Assembly: GCA_043721915.1 (NCBI GenBank) | Contig: JAYSPV010000112.1 | Location: 1 to 64,000 of the forward strand | DNA from: UBA668 sp043721915 | GTDB lineage: Bacteria; Actinomycetota; Acidimicrobiia; Acidimicrobiales; Ilumatobacteraceae | Length of the DNA: 64,000 bases | Direction of reading: 5' to 3' | Shown: one piece after another, positions 1 through 9,457 of the stretch | How positions within the stretch are numbered: position 1 is the stretch's first letter | Layout: the number at the start of each line of letters is the position of its first letter | Notes under the pieces: model-generated | Databases searched by the model: none | Told to the model about the DNA's origin: nothing | The model's input: only the letters and a program-made list of their open reading frames with translations | Translations under genes and position numbers: made by a program

Positions 1-147
1 CACCGGCGTTGGTCGCCGTGCCGTCAGCCTGTTCATCAACGGCGCCACCCGACAGGTCCGTCTCCTCGATCGCCACACCGGAGTATCGGTCGCACAGGAC
101 GATTCCTTGAGCGACGAACGCCGGCTTCAGCTCCGGAAGTGCCGTGT
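1..147. other. Unassigned left flank
   Basis: This is the stretch between the window edge and the end of acs. A plus-strand frame and a minus-strand frame are both open through it, but neither shows a recognisable start, a ribosome-binding site or a family motif. It could hold the edge of a neighbouring gene. I do not call one. Confidence 0.3.
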
Positions 148-2100
148 TCAGTCCTCGGCTGGCGCCTCGGTGGCCCGGCGTTGCAGTTCGCTCACCACGC
201 CGGCATCGGCAAGGGTGGTGGTGTCGCCAAGGTTGCGGCCCTCCGCCACGTCGCGCAACAGACGTCGCATGATCTTGCCACTGCGGGTCTTGGGCAGGTC
301 GGGCGTGAAAAAGATCGCCTTCGGCTTGGCGATGGCGCCGATCTCCTTGGCCACGTGGTTACGCAGATCGTCGGCGGGCACGTCGAGACCGACGCGCAGC
401 GTGACATAGGCGATGATCGCCTGCCCGGTCGTGTTGTCGTTGGCGCCGACGACTGCCGCCTCGGCAACGCTGGGGTGGCTGACCAGTGCACTCTCCACCT
501 CGGCGGTGCTGATGCGGTGGCCACTGACGTTCATCACGTCGTCAACCCTGCCCAGCAGCCACAGGTAGCCCTGCTCATCGAGCTTGCAGCCGTCGCCGGC
601 GAAGTAACGACCCTCGAAGCGGCTCCAGTAGGTGTCGTGGTAGCGCTCCGGGTCGTTCCAGATGCCACGCAGCATTCCCGGCCAGGGCCGGGTGAGCGTG
701 AGGTAACCGCCCCCATGCGTGACCAGTTGCGCGTCGTCGTCGACCACCTCGGCGCCCACACCCGGTAGAGCGAAGGTGGCCGAGCCGGGCTTGGTGGTGG
801 TGCAGCCGGGCAGAGGGCTGATCATGATGCCCCCGGTTTCGGTCTGCCACCAGGTGTCGACGATCGGGCACGTGCCACCCCCGATGTGCTCGCGGTACCA
901 CATCCAGGCTTCCGGGTTGATCGGTTCCCCGACCGACCCGAGCAGCAGCAGTGACGACAGATCGTGCTTCGCCGGCTCCTGCGCGCCCCACTTCATGAAC
1001 GTGCGGATGGCGGTGGGTGCGGTGTAGAACTTGGTGACGCCGTACTTCTCGATGATCGCCCAGAAACGGTCGTTCTGCGGGTAGTTCGGCACCCCCTCGT
1101 ACATCACCTGCGTGGCGCCGTTGGCCAGCGGCCCGTACACGATGTAGCTGTGGCCGGTGATCCAGCCGACGTCGGCGGTGCACCAGTACACATCGGTGTC
1201 GGGGTGCAGGTCGAACACGTACTTGTGGGTGAAGGCCACCTGGGTGAGGTAACCGCCGGTGGTGTGCATGATGCCCTTGGGCTTGCCGGTGGTGCCGCTG
1301 GTGTAGAGGAGGAACAGCAGTTGCTCGCTGTCCATCGGCTCGGCCGCGCAGACGGGATCGGCGGCGGCCAACAGCTCGTGGTACCAGTGGTCGCGCCCAC
1401 TGACCATATCCACCTCGTTACCGCCGCGGCGCACCACCACGACGTGCTCGATGGTGGGGGTGCCGGCGATCGCCTCGTCGGCGGCGGGCTTGAGAGGGAA
1501 CACCTCACCGCGCCGATATCCGCCGTCGGCGGTGATCAGCACCTTCGCCTCGGCGTCGTTGATGCGGTCGGTGAGGCTCTGCGCGCTGAAGCCGCCGAAC
1601 ACCACGCTGTGGGCAGCGCCGATGCGGGCACACGCGAGCATCGCCACCGCAGCCTCGGGCACCATCGGGAGATAGATGTTGACCCGATCGCCGCGCTGCA
1701 CGCCGAGTGCCTTCAATGCATTGGCGAACAGCTGCACCTCTGCCAGCAGATCCGCGTAGGTAATCGTCCGCGTGTCGCCGGGTTCACCCTCCCAGTGGAT
1801 CGCCACCTTGTCGCCCTTGCCTGCGTTGACGTGCCGATCGAGGCAGTTGTGGCTGACGTTGAGCTGCCCGCCGACGAACCACTTCGAGTACGGCAGCTTC
1901 CATTCGCAGATGGTGTCCCACTCGCGGTGCCAGTCGATCAGTTCGGCGGCCTGGCGAGCCCAGAAGCCCTGGTAGTCCTCGTCCGCCTCGTCGTACAGCG
2001 ACGTGTCGGCCACGAGTGCATCGCGCTTGAACGCCGCCGACGGCGGGAAGGTGCGCTGCTCGTCGAGCAGCGCGTCGATCGTGTCGTGTTGGTCAGCCAT
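148..2100 (-). CDS. acs: Acetyl-CoA synthetase (AMP-forming)
   Basis: Activates acetate to acetyl-CoA through acetyl-AMP in the cytoplasm. The 650-residue length is normal for the family. Seen in the protein: the N-terminal ACS domain, the phosphate-binding loop YTSGTTGKPKG at about 266-276, the adenine-binding motif DTWWQTETG at about 415-423, and the C-terminal PKTRSGKIMRR around 603-612. The lysine of that last motif (about K609) is the catalytic residue that is commonly switched off by acetylation in this family. An ATG start gives a full-length N-terminus. A TAGCCT hexamer lies about 25 nt upstream and could be a -10 element. kup lies 66 bp upstream on the same strand. Family assignment is firm. 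Confidence 0.97.
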   Translation of the reverse strand: MADQHDTIDALLDEQRTFPPSAAFKRDALVADTSLYDEADEDYQGFWARQAAELIDWHREWDTICEWKLPYSKWFVGGQLNVSHNCLDRHVNAGKGDKVAIHWEGEPGDTRTITYADLLAEVQLFANALKALGVQRGDRVNIYLPMVPEAAVAMLACARIGAAHSVVFGGFSAQSLTDRINDAEAKVLITADGGYRRGEVFPLKPAADEAIAGTPTIEHVVVVRRGGNEVDMVSGRDHWYHELLAAADPVCAAEPMDSEQLLFLLYTSGTTGKPKGIMHTTGGYLTQVAFTHKYVFDLHPDTDVYWCTADVGWITGHSYIVYGPLANGATQVMYEGVPNYPQNDRFWAIIEKYGVTKFYTAPTAIRTFMKWGAQEPAKHDLSSLLLLGSVGEPINPEAWMWYREHIGGGTCPIVDTWWQTETGGIMISPLPGCTTTKPGSATFALPGVGAEVVDDDAQLVTHGGGYLTLTRPWPGMLRGIWNDPERYHDTYWSRFEGRYFAGDGCKLDEQGYLWLLGRVDDVMNVSGHRISTAEVESALVSHPSVAEAAVVGANDNTTGQAIIAYVTLRVGLDVPADDLRNHVAKEIGAIAKPKAIFFTPDLPKTRSGKIMRRLLRDVAEGRNLGDTTTLADAGVVSELQRRATEAPAED

Positions 2101-2166
2101 TGCGGTGGTACCCCCGGACGCGGAGGCTAGCGCGCCGGCATGCCCAGGGGCATGGCCCGCCGCTGC

Positions 2167-4038
2167 TCAGATCTCGACGCGTGACCCGACTTCGAACACC
2201 TGCTCGTCGGGCAGGTTGAAGAACCGCACTGCGCTGTCGGCTCCGCGATTGAGCCACACGAACAGATGCTCGAACGCAGGGTGCATTCCGGGTGCCTTCC
2301 CCGCAACGACCGACTCACGGCCGATGAAGTAGGTGACGTCGGTGGGGTCGAAGGTCAGCCCTCGTGTCGTGAGCGCGCCGAGCGCCGTCGGCACATCCGG
2401 GTCCTCCATGAAGCCGTAGGTGAGCAGCACCTGGTAGACGCCAGGTTCCACCTTGGTGACCTCTGCGCGGTTCTCCGGCGCGACGCGTGGCTCGTCGCCG
2501 GTCTCCACACTGACGATCAGCGTGGTCTTGTGCAGCACTTTGTTGTGGTTGAGGTTGTTCACCATCGCCGGCGGCGCCATGCCGAGATCCTTGAACAGGA
2601 ACACGGCGGTGCCGTTGACCCGCTTGATGTCGGTGTGCGCGTCGAGCACCTCGTTGATCGGCCGCTCGCCACGCTTGATGCGTGCCGCCACCAACTGACG
2701 GCCACGGCGCCACGTGCTCATCTGCACCATCAGGAACGCACCGACACCGAGGGCGAACCAGCCGCCGTGAGGGATCTTGGGGATGTTGGCGCCGAGGAAC
2801 GCGAGTTCGACCACCAGCATCGGGCCACACACCATGAACGCCTTCCACCGCGGCCACAGCCACCGGTCGGTGAGTACCCGGAAGAAGATCAGTGTCGTGA
2901 TCGCCATCGTTCCCGTGACGGCGATGCCATAGGCCGCTGCCAGATTGGTGGACGACCCGAAGCCGATCACCAGCCCCACGCACGCAACCATCAGCGCCCA
3001 GTTCACCAATGGCACGTAGATCTGCCCCGAGTGCTGGTGCGAGGTGTGATCGATGCGAATGCGCGGCAGGTAGTCGAGATGCACTGCCTGCTGGGTGAGC
3101 GAGAACACGCCCGAGATCAGAGCCTGGGAGGCAATGATCGTGGCCATCGTGGCGAGGATCACCAGCGGCAACTTCAGTGCTTCGGGGCCCATCAGGAAGA
3201 AGAACTTCTGGTCCACCTTCTCGGGGTTCTCCAGCAGGAACGCGCCCTGCCCCCAGTAGTTGAGCAACAACGCAGGGAGCACGAGGCTGTACCAGCCGAC
3301 GGCGATCGGCTTTCGCCCGAAGTGGCCCATGTCGGCGTACAGCGCTTCGCCGCCGGTGACGACCAGGAAGATGGAGCCGAGCGACAGGAACGCTTTCGAC
3401 GACTCGTATTCGAAGAAGCGGTACGCCCAGATCGGGTTGATCGACTGGAAGATCTCGGGTTGGTGCGTGATCCAGCGGATGCCCAGGATCGCGATCACCG
3501 TGAACCACACGACCATGATCGGGCCAAACACCTTACCGACGGCTCCGGTGCCCCGCTTCTGCACCAGGAAGAGGCCGATCAGGATGACGACGGCGATCGG
3601 GATCACCCAGTCCTTGAACGAGCTGTTGACCTCCTCCATGCCTTCCACTGCAGAGAGCACAGAGATGGCCGGGGTGATGATTCCGTCGCCGTAGAGCAGC
3701 GCCGTGCCGAACACGCCGAGTGTCACCAGCGCGCCGGCCTTGACAACCTTCTGGTTCTTCTTCATCACCAAGCTGGTGAGAGCGAGGATGCCGCCTTCAC
3801 CGTGGTTGTCTGCCTTCATCACGAAGTACAGGTACTTGATCGAGATGATCACCACGAGTGCCCAGAAGGCCAGCGAGCAAACACCGAACACGTTGATGCG
3901 GTCCACGGTCAGGAGGTGAGAGTCCTCGGTGAACGCTTCCCTGAAGGCGTACAACGGGCTGGTGCCGATGTCGCCGTAGACCACGCCGAGCGCGCCGATG
4001 ACGAGCGCGCCCTTACCCGCCGAATGCTGTTCACTCAT
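2167..4038 (-). CDS. kup: Kup-family potassium uptake transporter
   Basis: Proton-coupled K+ uptake permease of the Kup/HAK/KUP family in the inner membrane. The signature YGDIGTSPLYAF lies near the N-terminus, followed by about 12 hydrophobic segments and a cytoplasmic C-terminal domain that ends in a hydrophilic tail. Length is about 623 residues, normal for bacterial Kup. I place the start at the ATG of MSEQHSAGKG rather than at an earlier in-frame codon, because homologues begin just before the signature and because a TACCGT hexamer sits exactly 7 nt upstream, as expected for a leaderless actinobacterial transcript. It lies upstream of acs on the same strand; co-transcription is possible but not shown. 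Confidence 0.95.
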   Translation of the reverse strand: MSEQHSAGKGALVIGALGVVYGDIGTSPLYAFREAFTEDSHLLTVDRINVFGVCSLAFWALVVIISIKYLYFVMKADNHGEGGILALTSLVMKKNQKVVKAGALVTLGVFGTALLYGDGIITPAISVLSAVEGMEEVNSSFKDWVIPIAVVILIGLFLVQKRGTGAVGKVFGPIMVVWFTVIAILGIRWITHQPEIFQSINPIWAYRFFEYESSKAFLSLGSIFLVVTGGEALYADMGHFGRKPIAVGWYSLVLPALLLNYWGQGAFLLENPEKVDQKFFFLMGPEALKLPLVILATMATIIASQALISGVFSLTQQAVHLDYLPRIRIDHTSHQHSGQIYVPLVNWALMVACVGLVIGFGSSTNLAAAYGIAVTGTMAITTLIFFRVLTDRWLWPRWKAFMVCGPMLVVELAFLGANIPKIPHGGWFALGVGAFLMVQMSTWRRGRQLVAARIKRGERPINEVLDAHTDIKRVNGTAVFLFKDLGMAPPAMVNNLNHNKVLHKTTLIVSVETGDEPRVAPENRAEVTKVEPGVYQVLLTYGFMEDPDVPTALGALTTRGLTFDPTDVTYFIGRESVVAGKAPGMHPAFEHLFVWLNRGADSAVRFFNLPDEQVFEVGSRVEI

Positions 4039-4045
4039 CCGCAAG

Positions 4046-4051
4046 ACGGTA
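4046..4051 (-). promoter_or_regulatory. Putative -10 element (TACCGT), leaderless kup promoter
   Basis: The hexamer TACCGT reads toward kup and ends 7 nt before its ATG, placing the predicted transcript start at or next to the A of the start codon. No Shine-Dalgarno sequence is visible. One of several such sites in this window. Confidence 0.5.
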
Positions 4052-4149
4052 GCCGCTGACTGAGAACCACGCATAGATAAACGGCCGACGCGACGGACGT
4101 GCGCTCAACGGTGACCGGAGCCAGCCGCGAAGGATCGAAGGCCGACTCG

Positions 4150-5172
4150 TCAGGTGCGCTTTGGTCGTCGAGCTGTTGCCACCACGAAACAACCGAGGCC
4201 GACAAGCCACGAGGCGAGATACCAGACGCCACCCGACGACCTGCCGGTGCTCGGCAGCGACCCTTGGCTGCCCTGTGCCGTGGTCGGTGCCGGCGGATTG
4301 TTGCCCGACGCCGACGTCGTGGTGACGGCCGCAGTCGCAGACGTAGTCACCTTGCCAGACAAGGCACACACCGAGTTGACCGGCAACGGAGTGCACGAGA
4401 GGCCGTCGAGCACGATCTGGATGCGTCGGGCGCCGAATGACTCACCGGCCGGCTGATTCGGCGGCAGGTAGGCGGCCACAACCTTGGCCTGGTTCTGGAC
4501 AAGAGCATCCACTGCCAGATTGGCGTCGACGTTCACGGTCAGCGTGATCTTCTTGGTGAAGCCGTCGATCGGCAGCGGGTCGCTCATCGTGCACGTGACG
4601 ACCTGTGGCGGGGTCGCAACCTCAAGCACACAGTTGCCCCCGTCGTCCTCGATCGACCACGTCGACAGCGTCACTTCGAGCGGCAGGCGGTCGGTAATCA
4701 CAGGCTGTTGCAACGCCAAGCCACCGGTGTTGTGGGCAATGATGTCGTAGCTGATCTCCGCGCCTGCAACCGCGTTGTCCGTCGATGCCTGCTTGTCGAG
4801 GGCGATGTCGGCGACGCCGACCTCGCCCACAGTCGTGGACGTCTCCTCCACAGTCGTGGATGTTTCCTCCACAATCACCTTATTGCAGTCGTTGTTCCAG
4901 ATCGCCTGGCCTGCCGTGGTCCAGTTGAGGCCGGCAGTCACACCATCGACAGGCGGGATGATGTCACCGGAGTGCGACGAGTGATCGTTCGAGCCCGCGC
5001 CATCGATCGCATCGGTGTCGACCTTGATCGAGGTGTACGGATTCGATGCGGACGCTGTCGCATGGCAGATCCGAACCTTCTCCGGCTTGGCGGCCGAAGC
5101 CCCATACACGCCGAACAAGCCGACCGCCACGAATACCACTCCGGCGACCTTCAAAACATCGTTGTTGCGCAT
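4150..5172 (-). CDS. Secreted LPSTG-anchored surface protein, function unknown
   Basis: A 340-residue exported protein. Residues 1-28 form a signal peptide ending near GASAAKP. It is followed by a Cys/His-containing module (KVRICHATASASNPY about 32-46, then DHSSHSGDIIPP about 63-74), a type seen at the N-terminus of various actinobacterial secreted proteins. Next come a short threonine-rich tandem repeat (VEETSTT twice, about 101-114), a DUF11-like beta-sandwich with the usual 'N-T-G...ITD-LP' region (about 120-235), a Thr/Pro-rich linker, the sortase motif LPSTG at 306-310, a hydrophobic segment and the basic tail RRPKRT. This layout indicates covalent cell-wall attachment by a sortase. No sortase gene is in the window. 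Ligand and role are unknown. Confidence 0.85.
   Translation of the reverse strand: MRNNDVLKVAGVVFVAVGLFGVYGASAAKPEKVRICHATASASNPYTSIKVDTDAIDGAGSNDHSSHSGDIIPPVDGVTAGLNWTTAGQAIWNNDCNKVIVEETSTTVEETSTTVGEVGVADIALDKQASTDNAVAGAEISYDIIAHNTGGLALQQPVITDRLPLEVTLSTWSIEDDGGNCVLEVATPPQVVTCTMSDPLPIDGFTKKITLTVNVDANLAVDALVQNQAKVVAAYLPPNQPAGESFGARRIQIVLDGLSCTPLPVNSVCALSGKVTTSATAAVTTTSASGNNPPAPTTAQGSQGSLPSTGRSSGGVWYLASWLVGLGCFVVATARRPKRT
4828..4869 (-). repeat. Two 21-bp tandem repeats inside the surface-protein gene
   Basis: Two adjacent 21-bp units differing at two positions encode the heptapeptide VEETSTT twice, in the linker between the N-terminal Cys/His module and the beta-sandwich. The repeat is in frame, so copy-number change would lengthen the stalk without breaking the protein. 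Confidence 0.8.
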
Positions 5173-5266
5173 TGCATGCCCCGCTTCAATCCCAGACTTT
5201 CATCACGCCTTGTCCCTACAACTTGACGATAACGCGCGCAGAGTGTTGAGAACAAGGATCATTTCG

Positions 5267-6301
5267 TCAAGAATCGATTCGACCTTGGCCCGCCCATTCG
5301 ACGGCCACAAAGCCCCCCAGCCCGGGCTGTTGCAGCAGACATTCTGCCTCGCGAATGCGGCTCCGCATCCTCAGCGCAGCGACATCGGGGGCTCCTGCCG
5401 CCGCCGCCCAGGCAGTGCGTCCTTCGTCGACGAGCTCTTCGATTCCCCAGCGTTGCAAGAACTGCGCCTGCGTGCGTACTGCGGTCGGCTCCGGGAGCTG
5501 ATCGAGACACACCTCCGACGTGATGTCCTGGCATCCCGCGTCACGCAAGTAGTGGGCGCCGCGTTCGTGGCCGCGATACGTGCGCAACCACTCTCGCCAG
5601 GGGCGCCGCGCCAATCCAGCTGTGCTCGCAACGCAATAGTCGATCGTCAACACCGACCCGGCCTCCACCACGGAGCGTGAGGACTCGACCCACCTTCGTG
5701 ATGCCTGTTGCACGGGCACACGCGCCCCGTGAGTGGCGCTCGACGGCAACCACTGCGACCACTCGGCGGGCGCCATCACCAGATCTTCGCTACAGCTGCC
5801 ATCGGCGGCCACCTGCACGACGGCCTCACGCCAGCCGGCGTCGTACACCGCCAGCCGGAAGGGCAAGTTGTCGAGCAGTTCATTGGCGATCACCACCCCG
5901 ACGAACGGCTCAGTGGGCATCGCGGGCTGCGAGCGCACACCCTCGGGGTGCGACGCGCATTGGATAGCCGACACCTCCACCGCAACGTAGCGATGCGCCC
6001 ATTGCGGCGCCGCGTGGAGAATCGTGCGCGCCAGGGTGCCCGGCCCGGCGCCGGCCTCGACGATCGTGAAGTCATCGGGGCAGTCGAGACGCTCGAACTC
6101 TGCCTCGATCCAGCGGGCGAGCACGGCGCCGAACAACGGGCCAACCTCGGGCGACGTAAGGAAATCGCCTCGTCGGCCCGCACGACCGACGACCGAGTAG
6201 AAGCCGTCGTCGCCGTACAGGGCGATCGACATGTACTCGTCGAACCGCAGGGGCCGGTCGGCCGCATGTTGTGCGGCCGCGAGGTCGGCAGCGACCGTCA
6301 T
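5267..6301 (-). CDS. MidA/NDUFAF7-family SAM-dependent methyltransferase
   Basis: A 344-residue class I methyltransferase of the COG1565 family. Seen: the family's N-terminal segment (FDEYMSIALYGDDGFYS about 20-36 and GDFLTSPEVGPLFG about 45-58), the SAM-binding motif EAGAGPGTL (82-90), and a family-like C-terminal part. Mitochondrial NDUFAF7 (MidA) dimethylates an arginine of the 49-kDa subunit of complex I (the NuoD homologue) and is needed for assembly. Here the gene begins 15 bp after the stop codon of nuoN in a tightly packed complex I operon, so its context matches that role. Activity on NuoD is inference. No strong ribosome-binding site is visible before the ATG. Confidence 0.88.
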   Translation of the reverse strand: MTVAADLAAAQHAADRPLRFDEYMSIALYGDDGFYSVVGRAGRRGDFLTSPEVGPLFGAVLARWIEAEFERLDCPDDFTIVEAGAGPGTLARTILHAAPQWAHRYVAVEVSAIQCASHPEGVRSQPAMPTEPFVGVVIANELLDNLPFRLAVYDAGWREAVVQVAADGSCSEDLVMAPAEWSQWLPSSATHGARVPVQQASRRWVESSRSVVEAGSVLTIDYCVASTAGLARRPWREWLRTYRGHERGAHYLRDAGCQDITSEVCLDQLPEPTAVRTQAQFLQRWGIEELVDEGRTAWAAAAGAPDVAALRMRSRIREAECLLQQPGLGGFVAVEWAGQGRIDS

Positions 6302-6316
6302 TCTTGTCTGCCGGAG

Positions 6317-7840
6317 CTAGCGACCGGCAAACAGGTCGGTGATCTCGCCGGCCTTGCCGATCAGGCCGGGCAGCACGCCGAACAGCAGAGTGGCGATGCC
6401 ACAGAGACCAATCGCGGCCTGCAGTGAACCGGGCACCTTGATCGGCGCCATGTCACCGTCGGGCACCGGCTTCATCCACATCTCGCGCATGACCGTGATG
6501 TAGTACGCCGTGGCGATGACGGCGTTGACCGCGCCGACGATGGCGATGCCGTAGCCCCAGCCACCGGCAGCATCGACCGCGGCCTTGAAGGCGCCGAACT
6601 TCGCGTACCAGCCGCCCAGCGGAGGGATGCCGGCGAGCGAGGCGAGGAAGATCGTCATCATCACCGTCAGGCCCGGCGCATAGCGGAAGAGGCCGCCGAA
6701 GCTGCTGATCTCACCGCTGCGGGTCTTACGGGTGACGGCGATGATCACGGCGAACGCGCCGAGGTTGGTGGCCGCGTAGATCACGAGGTACACGATCACC
6801 GCCCGCAGCGAGGCGCCCTGGTTGCCGTTGGTGAACGCAACAGCCAGTGGCATCAGGATGAAGCCGCCCTGGCTGACGCTGGAGTACGCCAGCATGCGCA
6901 CGATGTTGGTCTGCTTGAGCGCAACGACGTTGCCGACGGTCATCGTCAGTGCGGCCATCACCCACAGGAACGGACGATAGACGTCCTGTGCCATCGGGAA
7001 GGCCAGGTAGACGAGCACGATCAGGCCGATGAACCCAGCGGCCTTGGAGGCGACGCTGAGGAACGCGGTGACTGGCGTGGGTGCACCCTCGTACGTGTCG
7101 GGCGCCCAGGTGTGGAACGGCACCGCGCTGATCTTGAACGCGAACCCGATGATCACGAACACGATGGCGAGCACTTGCACGCCGACCTTGTCGCCCTCGA
7201 GCGTGATCTTCGCGCCGATGTCGGTGAGCTTGGTGCTGCCGGCGAGGCCGTACAGCAGGCTCATGCCGTAGAGCATCACCGCGCTGGCGAACACACCGAG
7301 CAGGTAGTACTTGACGCCCGCCTCGTTGCTCTTGCGATCGCGCTTCTTCCAGGCCGCCATCATGTAGGCCGGGATGGAGAGGAACTCGAGTGCCACGAAC
7401 ATGCCCACCAGGTCGCGGGCGCTGGCCATCATCACCATGCCGAGCACGCTGCTCAGGAGCATCGTGTAAAACTCGCCCTGGTACTGCTTGTCCTCCTGCT
7501 CGGCGGTGCTGAGCAGGACCACGATGTACCCCGACAGCAGGAACAGCGCCTTGAGCACCAACGCGAAGTTGTCGATCACGTAGCGCCCGGTGATGCCCTG
7601 GCCCGCTTCCCCATCCATCAGGGCGGATCGGTAGTCGCCACCGATCACGGCGAGGGTCACCACCGGCACCAGTGCGCCGAGCATCACGAACCCGGTGAGC
7701 GTGCCGGTGACCCACTTGCGGTGATCGGGCACGAACAGGTCGACGAGGATCACCAGGCAGATGCCGACCGCGAGCACGAGCTCGGGCGCCAACGCATGGA
7801 AATCGACGACGGGTGAGGCGAACGCGAACACGTGGGTCAC
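6317..7840 (-). CDS. nuoN: NADH-quinone oxidoreductase subunit N (operon 1)
   Basis: Antiporter-like proton-pumping membrane subunit of complex I, about 507 residues and 14 predicted helices. Family landmarks include FKISAVPFHTWAPDTYEGAPTPVTAFLSVASKAAG-type sequence mid-protein with its conserved lysines. The GTG start at 7840 overlaps the nuoM stop by 4 bp (GTGA), and a GGGAAG ribosome-binding site lies in the end of nuoM. The longer open frame upstream is only the antisense-free extension into nuoM and has no membrane character. It is the last complex I subunit of operon 1, and the MidA-type methyltransferase follows 15 bp later. Confidence 0.95.
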   Translation of the reverse strand: MTHVFAFASPVVDFHALAPELVLAVGICLVILVDLFVPDHRKWVTGTLTGFVMLGALVPVVTLAVIGGDYRSALMDGEAGQGITGRYVIDNFALVLKALFLLSGYIVVLLSTAEQEDKQYQGEFYTMLLSSVLGMVMMASARDLVGMFVALEFLSIPAYMMAAWKKRDRKSNEAGVKYYLLGVFASAVMLYGMSLLYGLAGSTKLTDIGAKITLEGDKVGVQVLAIVFVIIGFAFKISAVPFHTWAPDTYEGAPTPVTAFLSVASKAAGFIGLIVLVYLAFPMAQDVYRPFLWVMAALTMTVGNVVALKQTNIVRMLAYSSVSQGGFILMPLAVAFTNGNQGASLRAVIVYLVIYAATNLGAFAVIIAVTRKTRSGEISSFGGLFRYAPGLTVMMTIFLASLAGIPPLGGWYAKFGAFKAAVDAAGGWGYGIAIVGAVNAVIATAYYITVMREMWMKPVPDGDMAPIKVPGSLQAAIGLCGIATLLFGVLPGLIGKAGEITDLFAGR

Positions 7841-9444
7841 TTCCCGCCGAAGACGCTGGTCAGCTGCTGGACGGCGGGGTCCATGATCTTGAACATCAAC
7901 GAGGGCACGACACCGAACACGACGATCGCGATCAACAGCGGCGTCCAGGCGATCCACTCGAACTTGGTGACGTCGTGGATGTCGCTGCCGTGATCTTCGC
8001 CGTGCGCGTCATGACCGTGCGCGTCACGACCGGCGCCCGAGAACTCGGCACTCGGCTCACCGAAGGCGGTGCGCTGGTAGAGCCACAGCAGGTACCCGGC
8101 GGCCAGCACCGTGCCGAGTGCGGCGATGATCGTGAGCACCTGAAACAGGCCCTCGTGGCCGTTGTCGATCAACACCTTGGCAGGATTCCAGGAGGCGAGG
8201 ATCGCGGGGAACTCGCCCCAGAACCCGGCCAGGCCGGGCAGGCCCAGCGAGGCCATCGCGCAGAACCCGAGGATCCAGCCCATCTTCGGCATCTGCTTGA
8301 GCATGCCGCTGAGGCGCTTGATCTCGAGTGTGTGGTAGCGCTCCTTCACCGAGCCGGCGACGAAGAACAACATGCCGGTGATCAGGCCGTGGGCGACCAT
8401 GCCGAACAGCGCGGCGTTGATGCCGAGCGTGGTCAGCGTGCTGATGCCCAGCATCACGAAACCCATGTGGGCGACCGAGGAGAACGCGATCAGGCGCTTC
8501 ATGTCGGTCTGCGCAAGGCAAGCGAGCGAGCCGTAGATGATGCCGATGACAGCGAGCACGCCGATGATCGGCGCCCACTTCACGGCGGCCTGGGGCAGGA
8601 ACGGGATGGCGATGCGCACGAAGCCGTAGGTGCCCAGCTTCAGCAGGATGGCCGCCAGGATGACCGAGCCCTGCGTGGGCGCCTGCGTGTGTGCATCGGG
8701 CAGCCAGGTGTGGAACGGGAACATCGGCACCTTGACGGCGAAGCCGATGAACATGCCGGCGAAGATCCAGATCGCCGTGTTCTTGGCGACGTCGGGGCCG
8801 TGCGCGCTCAGCCACTGGAAGCTGAAGTTGGCATCGTCAGGGTTGACGCCAGGCGCGTTCTTGGTGACCACGAACAGGGCGATGAACGCGACCAGCATCA
8901 GGGCCGAACCGAACATCGTGTAGAGGAAGAACTTCAGCGAGGCGTACTGGCGGTTCTCGCCACCCCACACGCCGATCATGAAGTACATCGGCAGCAGCAC
9001 CACTTCGAAGAACACGAAGAACAGGATCAGGTCCTGGGCGATGAACGTGCCAGCCATACCGGTCTGCAGCACCAGCATCAGGATGAAGAACGCCTTGGCG
9101 TTGCCCGGGTTGGGGATGTGGTTCCAGCTGTAGACCATCACCAGCACGGTGATCGCCATCGACAGGAAGTACAGCGGCAGGCTGATGCCGTCGAGCCCGA
9201 CGGTGTAGGTGGCGCTGATCGGCTTGATCCAGTTGTTCGTGGTGAAGAACTGCAGCTTGTCGGCCTCGTCGTAGTTGTACTGGATCAGCGTGTACACGCC
9301 GACCGCCAAGGTGGCGATCGCTGTGCCCAGTGCGACCTGCTTGGAGAGGAGTTCATTCTTCTTGGGAATGAACAGCATCACCAGCACGCCCACCAACGGC
9401 AGGAAGGTGCCGAGGCTGAGGAGCCATTGTTGGTTCTGAATCAT
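7837..9444 (-). CDS. nuoM: NADH-quinone oxidoreductase subunit M (operon 1), His-rich loop
   Basis: Second antiporter-like pumping subunit of complex I, 535 residues, with the motifs FAVKVPMFPFHTWLPDAHTQAP and an FFVFFEVVLLPMYFMIG-type helix carrying the conserved glutamate. After the last conserved helix signature (LYQRTAFGEPSAEF) there is an insertion rich in His, Asp and Gly at about 470-490 (nt 7975-8025). The paralogous NuoM of operon 2 does not have it. A ribosome-binding site AGAGGGA precedes the ATG. The stop overlaps the nuoN start by 4 bp. Confidence 0.96.
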   Translation of the reverse strand: MIQNQQWLLSLGTFLPLVGVLVMLFIPKKNELLSKQVALGTAIATLAVGVYTLIQYNYDEADKLQFFTTNNWIKPISATYTVGLDGISLPLYFLSMAITVLVMVYSWNHIPNPGNAKAFFILMLVLQTGMAGTFIAQDLILFFVFFEVVLLPMYFMIGVWGGENRQYASLKFFLYTMFGSALMLVAFIALFVVTKNAPGVNPDDANFSFQWLSAHGPDVAKNTAIWIFAGMFIGFAVKVPMFPFHTWLPDAHTQAPTQGSVILAAILLKLGTYGFVRIAIPFLPQAAVKWAPIIGVLAVIGIIYGSLACLAQTDMKRLIAFSSVAHMGFVMLGISTLTTLGINAALFGMVAHGLITGMLFFVAGSVKERYHTLEIKRLSGMLKQMPKMGWILGFCAMASLGLPGLAGFWGEFPAILASWNPAKVLIDNGHEGLFQVLTIIAALGTVLAAGYLLWLYQRTAFGEPSAEFSGAGRDAHGHDAHGEDHGSDIHDVTKFEWIAWTPLLIAIVVFGVVPSLMFKIMDPAVQQLTSVFGGK

Positions 9445-9457
9445 CGCTTGTTCCCTC

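Noticed and set aside
2266..4059. 597-residue open frame opposite kup
   Set aside because: Shadow of the Kup gene; composition dominated by Arg, His, Asp and Glu, with no hydrophobic core and no motif.
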